A stretch of DNA of 64,000 nt from Thysanoteuthis rhombus. Its lineage: Eukaryota; Mollusca; Cephalopoda; Oegopsida; Thysanoteuthidae. Positions 37,031-48,199 of this stretch are shown one piece after another. The position numbers were made by a program, and so were the translations under genes. Location of the stretch: the NCBI GenBank assembly GCA_963457665.1, contig OY735209.1, positions 56,882,519 to 56,946,518 on the forward strand, written 5' to 3'. Position 1 is the stretch's first letter. Each line of letters opens with the position of its first letter. Under the pieces are notes generated by a model. That model was not told where the DNA came from. It saw only the letters and a program-made list of their open reading frames with translations, and ran no database searches.

Positions 37031-37473
37031 TTATTCCTGTATCCTACCAATATTTAGTGAGATGTGTTTTTGTAAATATTAGTAGATGAGCAGGTGTATT
37101 TTATTTCCTTTCATAAGTGTTCCAAACTTAACAAAAAAAAAATAAAACAATCATCCAAAAATAAATGTAATTTACATATAATGGTCACGTATCAATTTGG
37201 GAGGGATGATGAAATTATCAGGTTGTTGCGTATGGAATGCTGGAAGTGAAAGATTTACCAGTATAATTGCATTATCTGCACATTCAATGTAAACAGACAT
37301 AAATAATTATTATTGGAAAATTTTGAGTCCATAACAGCAACTGTGCTTATCCAAGAATTTATACTAATTTTCAAGTACACTTTAAAATCAGGATAATGAA
37401 TGATGTCAAGTGCAGATGACATTGAGAAAGCATTTGAAATGAACAATACTGAGGACGAAACCTGTCCTTAATT

Positions 37474-38450
37474 ATGAAGAATTATCAACAGCAACAGTTA
37501 ACAATCCACAAACAACCTTTTAAGCATTTTTATAAAGATTTTAGCACTCTAACGGCAACCATATCATGTCATTTCAAGGCAAAAGGATTGGTCGAAATCA
37601 ATGACAAAATAACAGCCTCTGTAATTGAAGTCACCACTATGTTTAAACCAAAGAACACACAAACCATCAGTAAAATCTCAGATGAAACCAAAAAATCTCA
37701 TGGATGAAGTGCAGAAATCTCAAGTCACCAGCGGTAACAAGAGGGGAAATCAAAGCAACAAACTAAATAAAATTGTCCAAAAGAAATGAAGAGAAGACAA
37801 AAGGAGATACGCAACAACAATCATCAGAACAATTCCCAAAAAAGGTTGGGGCTTCAAAGCTATTAATAAAACTCTCAATATTTGGAAACAAATGATTAGT
37901 GTATTTGAAGAAAATGGAGTCAACAATAGACAGGGACCGGATCGTTGAATTCTACCAAAAGCTCTACTCCTCCAAACAAGGAACACAAAACATTGTACTG
38001 GATGTCCAAGACACAAGCAATCAGTTTGTGGACTTCCCAGAAGTTACACTATGGAAGGCGGTACAAGCCATCAAACAAATAAAAGGAAACTAGCCATTTT
38101 ATTCAACTTATGCCTAAAACAAAGACCCAGAATATTGGAACACTGCAATCATAATACTGTAACATAAAAAAGGAAATCGAAAGACCAACAACTACAGACT
38201 GATAAGCCTACTCAACTGCATCTATGAACTTTTCACCAAAGTTATCACCAACTAAATCACCAAAATGCTAGATGAAAACCAGCCACAAGAACAAGCTGGC
38301 TTTAGTAGAAGCTACTTAACCATAGATCATCTCCATTCAATTGATAAACTAAGAGAAAGCAGCAAATATAAAATGCTACTCATGGTAACATCTATAGACT
38401 TCAAAAAGGCCTTTGACCCAGTAAAATGCATTGAACTGCACCCACGGAAT
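37474..38450 (+). mobile_element. RTE-type LINE, endonuclease-RT linker and RT fingers/palm, decayed
   Basis: Plus-strand frames read in order: KISDETKK (37672-37697), RYATTIIRTIPKKGWGFKAI, FEENGVNNRQGPDR, DRIVEFYQKLYSSKQGTQN, PEVTLWKAVQAIKQIKGN, NYRLISLLNCIYELFTKVIT, LDENQPQEQAGFSRSYLTID and VTSIDFKKAFDPVKCIEL. These are the region after the endonuclease and the start of the reverse transcriptase. Frame changes and stops interrupt it. Compared with the copy at 33.9-34.4 kb it lacks the GTDKITIDLLKK stretch. The match ends abruptly at an (AAT)n run at 38447-38460, before the catalytic YADD region. Confidence 0.85.
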
Positions 38451-38464
38451 AATAATAATAAAAA

Positions 38465-38825
38465 AATTTTGAGATGTAACACCTACCTTTCAAGTTTTTC
38501 ACATCAACTTCCAGTCGTCATTTTTATGTACATTCTGTCAGGTCACTTCATATCCACAATATAATCAATTTCAATTTTGTAAAGCTTCAATAGTTGGAAA
38601 GCCATAATCTGTGCTTTTACTGAATTTCTAACCATTAACCTAAAAGATTTCTTTAAGAGATGGCCTATTATCATAAAAGGATTTCGATATTTTCAGTTTT
38701 TATTGTTTCAATTATCCTTCACCTTACTTCTGAAAAAATGTCTTTTCATATGTAACAATCTATTTCCTTGACATTTAACTGTTTTCATGAATTTCCTTAT
38801 CAGTAAGGCCTGCTTACTATATATT
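38465..38825. other. no gene seen
   Basis: AT-rich DNA beyond the break in the RTE copy. No continuation of the reverse transcriptase was found. Confidence 0.5.
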
Positions 38826-38829
38826 CATA

Positions 38830-39175
38830 AGAACTAGTACTCTACAGCATAGCCTTGATCTTCTTTGATAAGCTCAATGTGTCTGTTTCTCATATTTTCT
38901 TGTTGAAGGCAAAGTTGTAAGTAATCCCCCAATCTCAATCTCACTTTAGATCTAGGCATGCTCCTGTCACTCCTGTGAATCAAGTACCATGATTAATCTC
39001 TTGTATATTTTCAACGTGTGAAATAATCTTACTTTCAATGGCCCTATCTATCACTAACTCTACCATGTTATTTTTTTTGTTTTTTCCAAATAGTATTGTA
39101 TACAATAAATCTTCTTCCAAAGTTCTTGGGAATCCAATGTAGTTACAAAACCTTTTTACATCTGTCAACAAAGTT
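38830..39175 (-). pseudogene. unidentified coding-like relic
   Basis: On the minus strand, 38980-39171 encodes LTDVKRFCNYIGFPRTLEED and then AIESKIISHVENIQEINHGT in one frame. Immediately after, the next frame stays open for about 50 codons with HRSDRSMPRSKVRLRLGDYL and ENMRNRHIELIKEDQGYAVE. The sharp hand-over between frames suggests one frameshift in an older coding sequence of at least 110 residues. I do not recognise the protein; a transposon-encoded product is most likely. Confidence 0.4.
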
Positions 39176-39224
39176 GGATGGGGTGTACATAATCACTTGG
39201 CTATTTGTGGACACAATAGTACCA

Positions 39225-39560
39225 TGAGTTTTCAATGAATTTCAATATTATGTTGGTGGGCCATGGGCCAAGGGAGAATTGATCAGGTTTTGGTAGATCC
39301 AGGAATTTTTTAGTCACCCTCCCTGCATCATAGTTATATGTCCACTCAGTATCTCTGAAAGTTCTCAAAATATTTCAGCAATTTTCTGGAAGGGTAGACC
39401 TTGTGGTAAGGAAGATTTTGTCAAGTATCATGGTAGATCCAAGAATTTTTTGAATTGAGATATTTTTTCATACATTCAGGTATTCGCTCATGATTTTCCC
39501 CATAATATCTCAAAAATTCTCAATGAATTTAAATTATGTACCGGAATCTCAATCTGGTGG
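39225..39560 (+). repeat. degenerate tandem of about 140-155 bp, two units
   Basis: GGTAGATCCAGGAATTTTTT at 39292 and GGTAGATCCAAGAATTTTTT at 39432 sit 140 bases apart. TCAATGAATTT and ATCTC...TTCTCAA text recurs before each. A third, single copy is at 41150-41255. I recall similar 'GATCCAGGAATTTTT' repeats as widespread in invertebrates but cannot name the family. Confidence 0.6.
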
Positions 39561-39564
39561 GATA

Positions 39565-41145
39565 TTCAGGACCAGCTTTATAAGAAAAGCAAAACATATT
39601 CGATTTGGTTGAATTTCATTATATTCTGTAATTGGATTTCATTATTATTATACTGATTGGGGGAAATTAAAATCATCGTGGGTTGGAAAGAGTTGAAGCT
39701 AGAAGTGGAAGGAAAGAAAGGGAAAAAATTGTGAAAAAAAAATGATTTCATTGGGAATGCAGGCTGACAAAGTAGGCATACCATCAAGCAAAGATGAAGA
39801 AATTAGACATGAATGGTATGCAAGAATCTTATCCATTTCAACAGGGAAGAAATTTAGAAACAGAACATTGGGGAAGGGTGGTTGGCAGTTCACTAACAAT
39901 CAAACACATTAGTAACAAACATACTGACAGTATTAAAGAGTATACTTTCAATGTTGCCAAGTATCTTCAGCTGTCTTCAAAATGGCCAATAAGCAGCTAA
40001 ATATTTCTATATCCACCTAACTTTATAGCTAAAAATTTTATATTCCATACATATAAATACTTATCAAAAGCAAATTATCAAATATACTAACAGTATGCTG
40101 AGACTAGAGAACTAATTATGAATAGAAATGGAACATTTACTTTTATCAAACTTGAATTCAATTGGCTATTGCTTGTTTTTTCATTGGCTAAATTGGAAAA
40201 AAATCAGCAAGATGTTTTCGGGGAAATGACCAATTCAGCTGCACCTGCCTTATGGCAGCCCATTCATAAATATAAGCTCTTCATAACCTGGAAACTCTCC
40301 ATATTTGTTGTGTTTATAAATGTTTGTTTTCATTCATGAAAGTGTTTGAATTACATTGGGGGCCGAAGAAATTCTCTAGGAACACATCTACCATTTAAGA
40401 CAAATACTGATTGTCAGAATTTAATATATGAAAATAAACAGTTATGAAGAACATTATTTTATTTGATTTTTCCTCAATTTTTCTTAAAGTAAAAAATCTG
40501 TGCTGAGTAATAAAACTTTTTAGAAAAATGATCTATACATAGCTGTTACTAGATCCAATTGAATGATTAAGTTGAGAATTAACAGAATTAAAAAAATTAG
40601 TTTTTAGTGTTGACTGCTTTACTTTGAATCATTTAAAATAGTATGATATATACTCCTTCAAAAATTCTTTATTATTTCATGAATTATTCTGTATTATAGT
40701 GACCAAATTAGTTATTATGGTAAATTGGATGACTATCATTGGATCTTATTTGAATATTTTACTAATAATTGACAGTTATTATTAATGGAACATGAAAATT
40801 CAACTTTTTTCAAACATTTATTTTTCTCTTAAATGTTTTCATTTTTTCCATTTTGAGAGTGATAAACATGAAAGATATATTTTAGTGCATCACTCATAGT
40901 TCTGAAATCTTTGTAGTAATAGTTTTATTATGCATAGATTTGTTTTCATGTCACACTTGTTATTGATTAGCACATTATAAATAAGTATTATCTAAGGTAA
41001 ACTTAATCTGTAGTTTTATATCTTTAGTATATATCATTTATTCAAGAATTTTACAAGAATTATGTTAGTATTATCATAAATATTGTTCAGACAGATAATC
41101 CGGTTACTGGTTGGATATCCAGTAGAATCTGGATTTGACCAGATA
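39565..41145. other. no gene seen
   Basis: AT-rich DNA. Short open frames (for example 39794-40000, 40118-40339) show no motif and no splice context. Confidence 0.5.
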
Positions 41146-41149
41146 TTAA

Positions 41150-41255
41150 AAGAAATCAACATCCAGTGCATCACAAATTTTGATGATATTTTGTGGAAAC
41201 ATAGGCAAAGGAAGAATTAGGTTTTGGTGCAGATCCAGGATTTTTTTTTACTGTT
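41150..41255 (+). repeat. single copy of the GATCCAGGATTTTT repeat
   Basis: The order matches the tandem at 39.2 kb: TTTTGATGATATTTTGTGG, AGGCAAAGGAAGAATT, GGTTTTGGTGCAGATCC, then a T run. Confidence 0.55.
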
Positions 41256-41748
41256 ATCTTCTGCATACTAGCTATATATGAGCTGACTTTCATTCAATTT
41301 TTAGTGGCAATGGCATTGACAGCGGTTTGACTGTATGTAACGTGAGAATGATATGGCAGCAGGTAGAGCTGTCAGTCTGTGGGTGGATTTTCTTCTTTTT
41401 TTTTTTTTAGTGAGAGAAATTTCTTCTTAAAAGGAGGCCATCTGCGGTTATGTTTGGACCAGGTGTTGGTTGTATTTACTAAAACAGCCTAAGCTGGCAA
41501 TGTGGCTCTGTCCTGAAACAGAACATCAAAAATACAGTGTAGCTGAATGACTTGATATGCAAGTATTATAGCTTTTTGCTTGCGTGGTTAATGTTTGATT
41601 GTCAATGAAGAATATCTTCTTTTTTTTAACTTTTTTCCAAGGATTCAGAGGAAGGAAACTTGGGACGTATGTAGGAACATTTGTTTAATTGCCAACAAGA
41701 TGTAAACTATTTCAGATTAAGTGTTAAAAATTAAGGAAACAATTGTTA

Positions 41749-42098
41749 GGTCAGTCTGAAAAGTATCTGGCCATTTTGAATATCTGTAGAACCAGTTGCA
41801 CGGCCTTGATATAACTTGGCAATCCATCTGAGGGAACCTTACAGCGCATATGGGGACACTCTTCCATGGAGTTTCTCAGTCGGCAGTTCAGACTATGAAC
41901 ATGATCAAGAAGAACCTTGCGAGGCAGCTAGTGGCATTGCCAAAAGTGGATTTCGCAGATTGCTTTGAAAAGTGGAAAGAAGACAGGAATGAGTGTGTGA
42001 GGTCTCAAAGTGAGTACTCTGGAGAATTGAGGCACTACTGCTGTAGGGAGGCTATTTAGTTGTTGATCTTGAGTGGCTGGATACTTCGCAAATAGACC
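41749..42098 (+). mobile_element. internally deleted mariner-type transposon with both ends
   Basis: The left end GGTCAGTCTGAAAAGTATCT, preceded by TA at 41747-41748, is mirrored at the right by GGCTGGATACTTCGCAAATA followed by GACC; the ends match as imperfect inverted repeats. Inside, 41850-42059 encodes the C-terminal end of a mariner transposase: LARQLVALPKVDFADCFEKW then KEDRNECVRSQSEYSGE. This is the region after the last catalytic aspartate. The DNA-binding and catalytic parts are absent, so the 350-bp copy is non-autonomous. A TA a few bases beyond the right end (42102-42103) would fit the usual TA target duplication. Confidence 0.8.
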
Positions 42099-42104
42099 TC
42101 ATAT

Positions 42105-43355
42105 ATTTTGGACAATTTCCAGTTGGCTTGTCAGGTAGACATTGTAAAAGAGATTTTCAATTTGTTCTAACAAATATGTTCCTGAGGATTAACAGAATTA
42201 AGATCAAAAGATAATTTAGCAATTACTCCAGAATAGTCATAAAAATCACTGGGCATATGACATGAAATAACAATAACTTGGAGCATGGCTAAAATTTTTC
42301 AAATTATTTAAATTGTTCTTGGTAAAATTCTCAATGATCTCAAATTCACATTATTCAACTGAATCTCCAAAATGAATTGAATACTACTGACTTTGTAAAA
42401 TGCCTTTTTGGTATTTCATATTTCAAGCAGGATATCATATTAATGTCATTGAAGTTTCCATCCAGAATTATCTCGAACATTTTATACTTAGCATAATAGG
42501 GTCACTACAATCACCTTAATGACTAAGGCCCACCTGTTTCCTTTCTTTTTCTACAATCTTATCTTTAGAATATCTTATCCTCTTTCTGTTCATTAGAAAT
42601 ATATATTCATATACTGTATTTATCAGGGTACAGAGATCCCAACCCAAACTTTTTTTTATGTAAAAAACATAACTATATTTTCATTTATGATGTGACCTCT
42701 GCTTTACTCTGCATGGAAGGTGTAAAACTATAAGAAACAGTTGACCAAATGCTGTTTGTGTAGGTTTCTTCAGTTTTTAAGCTTGGCTGGCTATGTATAT
42801 ATCCAGCATATGGGCCACACTGATGAAGATAAAGGGCCGAATTGACCATCCCCAAAACAATATGCGTCAAGACATTGGTCACAAGACTGTTTCTATTGAG
42901 TGACTAACTAAACATGTCTTCTTTTAGTTTTTATGACAAATTCTTATCATGTGTAAACCCCAACCTTGAATAACTTTGGTAGCTTTAAGAAGGCCGGGGG
43001 GGGGGGAAATTGTAGGTTTTTCTGTCATTAAAACATCTACCAGCTATATATTCAGGGTGGCCATTCATGAGAAGTAAATCAGCTTTGCAAGCTGTTTTAG
43101 CCAAACATATGCTGTCAGTCATATTAGCAGGTTGGCATTCATCAGAGGAGCTGTTTTAGAGTGCTACCTCTATATGTAGTGCTTGTTTTTGGGTTTGTTT
43201 TTTTCTTTGATACAAGTAAGCAAAAATACCAAATGATTTCCCTTGTATCTAATGAGATCCCCCTTGCCCCATCAGGCCGAAATATATATATATTGTATTT
43301 TTATTATAGATATGCAATGAGCTTAACTTCATTGAAAATGTGGCAATATACAGGA
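42105..43355. other. no gene seen
   Basis: AT-rich DNA with a 12-base G run at 42995-43006. No recognisable family. Confidence 0.5.
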
Positions 43356-43359
43356 AAAT

Positions 43360-43436
43360 AGTGAAGTAGGAAGACTTTGTTGTGCCAGTCTTCCAAATAA
43401 GGGCGGCTTAATCGACTTGAAAATCTGCATTCAAAT
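43360..43436 (+). mobile_element. SINE family B, copy 2
   Basis: GTAGGAAGACTTTGTTGTGC and CAGTCTTCCAAATAAGGGCG match the copy at 48105-48195 and, more loosely, the one at 27860-27945. The head is tRNA-like, with the paired GGAAGACT and AGTCTTCC parts able to form a stem. Confidence 0.5.
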
Positions 43437-43437
43437 A

Positions 43438-43462
43438 TTTGTGTGTGTGTGTGGGTGTGTGG

Positions 43463-43506
<44 letters not shown>
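43438..43506. repeat. (GT)n(AT)n microsatellite
   Basis: A GT run with two GGG interruptions passes into a TA run. It immediately follows the SINE copy, as if grown from its tail. Confidence 0.9.
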
Positions 43507-43511
43507 TATTC

Positions 43512-44220
43512 TCAGCTCATTACTGGAAATCACTTCAAATGAACTATAAGCCAACTGTTAAATGGAAAATTCTCACACAATCTAATACAAGCCAAAATTT
43601 TGAAAATTCTTGCAAACGAAAAATTTGAGATTTTAAACTTTACGGGAATCACAAAAAAAAACAAAGAACATTTACTAAATAGAAAAAATGAAATGATACT
43701 GAAATGCAGGCATTCTTCCAAATTCCTATTGATGAATGTAAAATTACAGCAACACACATACTAATAAATCAAAAAAGTAACGTAGACAATTCGCTCCTAT
43801 GTCCATCAACCCTAAAACTTATCATCATTTTCTACCTCCAAACATGCTCAAACATATTATGACTTAAAAATTAAGATTAATACTATCCACCAGAGCCACA
43901 GAGGATATCAACAGGGGCAATAAAACCCCACTGCCAAAATACCAAGGTCAAGATAAGAACTACCCCCAGATAACTACTAAGCATCCTTTCAGAGATGACC
44001 CCTAGATCCGGTTCACACCCCTTGATGAAATGAATGACCCCATACCACTCACTACCACCCTCACAACATTCTCACCAAATTCCCCAAAACTAGAATCAAA
44101 AAACAGATAATCATTTGCCTGATGAGGCCTGAAGAGGGCAGAAATAGGAGCTAGTTTGTTTAGCGAATCCACATTCTACTATTTATTTCCAGCTCTACTC
44201 TAAAACAACTTAACTTCATG
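43512..44220 (+). mobile_element. Penelope-like element remnant, GIY-YIG nuclease end
   Basis: The frame from about 43515 gives KPTVKWKILTQSN. The neighbouring frame then gives KFEILNFTGI and LLNRKNEMILKCRHSSKFLL. This is the cysteine-histidine and Asn-containing end of the GIY-YIG-type nuclease domain found at the C terminus of Penelope-like retroelements and related elements. A trailing region with CCTGATGAGGCCTGAAGAGG near 44120 fits the 3' part of such elements. The copy is broken and truncated at its left side by the microsatellite. Confidence 0.55.
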
Positions 44221-44224
44221 AGTA

Positions 44225-44690
44225 AAAAGTTGTATGTATCGAGCACTCTATGAAATAAATCCAGTACATATCGGAAGTTGCTTTATATTATTGATATATT
44301 ATCATATTGTGCTAGCCTGATCTGTACCATATGTATTATATATAATCTCATACAATTTTTTTCACCCAGATTAAAAGACCTAATGAAGTTAGTGAGAAAT
44401 GTGCAGTTTCTGAACAGGCTTCAAATTATTTTGATATATTTGTCAGGAGGACTGTTAAGCTTTGGCGATCTGAATTCCCGTCTCTCACATACAATAAAAT
44501 TGAGAAAACTCAATGCTGTATTATCAACAAAGCATCAATTAGTTTATAATCATTAGAAAACCTAGTGAAAAATCATTTATATTTATCAAAGCTAGATAAA
44601 GATTTACAAGCAAAATTATAGCCATAAATCAGAACTCTTTATTTTCTTTAGCCGTCTTTCTTTCAGATAATCACAAATGGGCCTAATACT
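44225..44690. other. no gene seen
   Basis: An open frame of 92 codons at 44278-44556 has no motif I know. AT-rich DNA otherwise. Confidence 0.45.
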
Positions 44691-44694
44691 GAGT

Positions 44695-44775
44695 GTAGTC
44701 TAAAGATTAACTCACTTGGGTAGACATTAGATCTGTTTGAAGTCCAATCTATCCAGTTATCATGGCAAAACAACT
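44695..44775 (+). mobile_element. tRNA-like SINE head
   Basis: AACTCACTTGGGTAGACATT is followed by TGTTTGAAGTCCAATC, in the order and spacing of A- and B-boxes. The rest of the element is unclear. Confidence 0.4.
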
Positions 44776-44779
44776 GCAA

Positions 44780-45595
44780 TTTTCCTCATGTTGGTTCTGG
44801 CTCTGTAAGAGACAAGTGCTGTAACAGAATAGCAATCCAGTCAGATATCTGGTGCCGGATTTACAAGAATCAATCAGTGATCCGATTTTGTCGGATATCA
44901 CATTTTGCAGTAATCAGATTTTATTATTTTACTGATAATTTCTGATGAACTTGAAAACTCTAACTAAAAAGCCTGAAGGTCAACTCTCTCTTGGACATAT
45001 GTTACCAAACTTTCTTGAGCTCTGGTAGAGTTGAAAAAAAAATCTTTTATCACATTTTTTATGTTTCAAAAAATCCAACTGAATCATTATCCAAGGCTGA
45101 CTTTAGAAATAAACACCTCTATAGATTTCTCGATGTGTGAACTTAAAAGACAGGGTTTACATTTCTTTTAACTAACCTTTTTTCTTTGCTAATTTCATTC
45201 ACATGTGGAGAAATGGGTGATGTAAAACAATGAGATCAAAGTCATCATAGTTCATTTCACATTGAGAACGTTTCTTATCTGTATCTTGTTAAAGAACAAT
45301 TAGCTTTCATTCTGTTCATTTAAAAATTAGTAATTTTTGGTTATGCGGGTTTAAAAAATGAAACCATCAGCTCTACTCTTCTGGGTTTTGTTTCATTACA
45401 TAGTTAAAATAAATTACATTATTCATTCTCTGTCTCAAAATATGATATCTTTCTCTCAGTGCATTGTCATTTCAATTGACTTCTGAGGCACATCCATATT
45501 CAAATTCGTTTCAAAAGAATTTTAGCCCCATTTTTCATAACAGTATGGCCAAAATCTTAAAAATAGCTGTAGTATGAGAACCTGTATGCCTTGAA
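44780..45595. other. no gene seen
   Basis: AT-rich DNA without a recognised family. Confidence 0.45.
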
Positions 45596-45599
45596 AATA

Positions 45600-46165
45600 A
45601 AGTACCACCAACCAATACCTCAATAAGAAAGTGATGCTCCAGATGTGATAACAGACTAAACAGTGTATACACTAAGAAATATGAAAAACAAAGTCCTCGT
45701 CAAAGGTAGCACATTGACAGACTTTCTAGATGAAAGAGAGATTTTTCATGAGGAACTGGCATGAATATTCATAGATATGAATTAATTTAAAAAAAAGAAT
45801 AGTGCCTCTCAATTTTTGTCCAGGAGTATTGATCCTACCACACAAGGAAGATGAAAAGGACCTTGACAAATACTGGGCTATTACGTTACTACTTAACATT
45901 CACAAACTATTTTTGAAAATACAAATTGTTTAGCAAACATTTTAGTTGAAAACCACCAGCTCAAGCTTGAAGACTTCAGGAGTGAATTGAAACAAAGTAT
46001 ACAATGAATGCATAGTACCAGGTGTGAAATCTATAAACTCACAAAACCATTTGAAAACCAAGCCAAAATCCCACATATAGTGATGCAAAGAGCAATGCTA
46101 GGTATAATCCCTGGGGACAGAAAAAGGTCAACATGGATCTGAGAAAGGACCAGGGTGAAGGATAT
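45600..46165 (+). mobile_element. RTE-type LINE, older copy, left part
   Basis: From 45826 the frame reads VLILPHKEDEKDLDKYWAIT then LLLNIHKLF, the RTE reverse transcriptase region. After LKTTSSSLKTSG the sequence jumps to an NKVYNECIVPG-like segment and KRSTWIREKTKVKDI, which lies close to the C terminus. The palm with its catalytic aspartates is therefore missing through internal deletion. The text before 45800 is only loosely assignable. The ORF is cut at GATAT (46161-46165) by the opposite-strand copy and resumes at 46797. Confidence 0.75.
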
Positions 46166-46796
46166 CATCATCATCATCAGTCTTTTAACATCCGTTGTTG
46201 GACATAGACCTTCCCTAGGATTTGCCACACTTCACGGAGCCAGTACTTTCTGAACTTGTCTAGCTCGTCTCTCCATCTAATATTCTGCCGGCCTCGGTTG
46301 CGCATGTGATCTTGGGGGATCCATGTCATGAGTTGGGATGTCCATCGGTTGTCTGCCATTCTTGTAACAGGGCCAGCCCACTGCCATTTGAGATTTTTAA
46401 TGGATTCTATGATGTCCCTGACTCTTGTCTTTTCTTGGATGTACTGTGCTGTCTTGTGGTCTCTCCATGTGAGGCCCAGCATTATTTTTTCATGTGCGCG
46501 TTGCATGGTTCTCAATTTACGGGTCTGTCTCTTGGTTAAGTTCCATGTTTCAGCTCCATAAGTGACTATTGGGAGGATGCATTGGTTATACATCCTTCTC
46601 TTTAGGATTAATGGGATCTTCTTATTTTGAAGGTTGAGCTAGCTCTGCCAAAGGCTTGCCATCCTAGTGTGATTCTTCGCTTGATTTCTTCTTTTGAGAG
46701 TCTCCTGGAGATTTGTTGTCCTAGGTAGATGTAGTGGTCTACTTCCTCCAGTTCTTGTCCTCGATTTTGATCTTAGTGTTTTTATCCCCGATGTGT
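46166..46796 (-). mobile_element. RTE-type LINE, younger 5'-truncated copy inserted in another RTE
   Basis: The minus-strand frame 46177-46593 is open for 138 codons and encodes the ORF end: QCILPIVTYGAETWNLTKR, MLGLTWRDHKTAQYIQ, LKWQWAGPVTRMADNRWT, RGRQNIRWRDEL and VYVQQRMLKD. Upstream pieces in other frames add EVDHYIYLGQQIS and LSKEEIKRRITLGWQAFGR. The element ends in a TGATGATGATGATGAT tail at 46164-46180, typical of RTE 3' ends. The reverse transcriptase and endonuclease are absent because of 5' truncation. The long intact frame makes it the youngest LINE copy in the window. Plus-strand frames here are shadows. Confidence 0.9.
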
Positions 46797-47015
46797 GATA
46801 TACAAGCAATAAAAGATGGTGGGTCACTTGGCAAGAACGAAGGACAACGGATGGAACAGAAGGCTGATGAATTGGTGCCTATGGGACAGTGAATGCTGGG
46901 GGGGTGAGAGAGAAAAGTTTGCCTCTAAATCATGGCAGAGGTTAGTGCAATCGCAGTCATCATCAAAGATGGGAAAGACATTTGTCCAGCAGTAGACTTA
47001 TAATAGTTGATGATA
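46797..47015 (+). mobile_element. RTE-type LINE, older copy, right part
   Basis: Sequence resumes with GATAT and reads VGHLARTKDNGWNRRL, LMNWCLWDSECWGGE, then in another frame EKFASKSWQRL and finally KMGKTFVQQ. This is exactly the C-terminal section expected after the KTKVKDI end at 46165. The two parts form one copy split by the 46166-46796 insertion. Confidence 0.85.
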
Positions 47016-47019
47016 AAGA

Positions 47020-48100
47020 AAACATGAAACAATCATAAGAATTCTTCATTTATAGCAAATAAAGTAATTATTGATAAATCTAATCATAAGTCAATGTTTA
47101 CCAGTGTTGGATTTTGATATTTGAATGATCCGAGCATAAGCTTGTTTATAATCAAATATCATCTTGAAGTACGTTTTTGAAATCACTTGAAATTCATTTG
47201 CATGCTAATACATTTGTTTTGTTACCCTTTTATGAATTATCGTTTTACACTGCATAGTTTTGAAGGTTCTTGGTGACATGTACTCCATTGTTAAGCTAAA
47301 GATGATTCATCGGATCAAACAATGCACTTTCGAATAAAACAGACTGAATGACTAAGATAACTGACAAAATATTTTGTTCATCAATTCTATGGAATTTAAA
47401 GTAAAACCCTTGCTTGAAGCTGCTTTCAACCCACAGAGCACATTGTAAATCATTACTCAACAGCAAACTGTATTGAATGTGATACAGAAAAGTGTTTTCA
47501 TTTAATGATTAGTAGCATATTCAAACTGTTTTAAAAATAAACAATCTTGTTACTGACCATTTAATGTTTTATATAACAGTCTGATTTCTATGTAATCAAA
47601 AATATTCTATGCTTTCTATACTTTGGTAAGAGCCATTTAAAATGCAACATTTTTGAAAAAATAAAATTGTTATGTTTATACTGTCTAGAATAACTATGAT
47701 TGATAAAATTTGAAATGTTTATATTTAAGTTTTTGTTAACCAACTTGCACTAGGCCAGTGAGGAAGAAATTTAATTTGTTTTAATACCAACATACTATTT
47801 CTTACAAGTCATGAAAAATATTTCTCACAAAGCCCTATTTATTCATCTTTTAATATTTTAGTATTGTTCAGTATTTGACTACTTTCACATCTTACCAGTC
47901 TCTCTAAAGTAGTGTTTTCTTTTAATAATAAGGTGCTTCTCTAACACCATAAGTTAGAGCATAAATTATTCAGCATTATTTCTTATACTATAATCTTGGT
48001 TAATAAAATGTGGGCTAACGTCATTAAATTTTACTGATCTTGGGTATTGTTTAAAATTTTCCTTTCTGCAGTTGGCGAGAGATAACAAGGTGAAATGAGA
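47020..48100. other. no gene seen
   Basis: AT-rich DNA, no recognised family. Confidence 0.5.
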
Positions 48101-48104
48101 GAAT

Positions 48105-48195
48105 AGAAATGAGAAATAGTTGAGTAGGAAGATTGGCACTACACAATCTTTCAAGTAAGGACGGCTTGTTTGCATTAAAAATCTGTTTCTAACAT
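48105..48195 (+). mobile_element. SINE family B, copy 3
   Basis: GTAGGAAGATTGGCACTACA, CAATCTTTCAAGTAAGGACG and a GGCTTGTTTGCATTAAAAAT end parallel the copy at 43360-43436 throughout. Confidence 0.5.
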
Positions 48196-48199
48196 ACTG

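Noticed and set aside
46306-46561. Two plus-strand frames of 77 codons
   Set aside because: They are antisense shadows of the intact RTE ORF end at 46177-46593.
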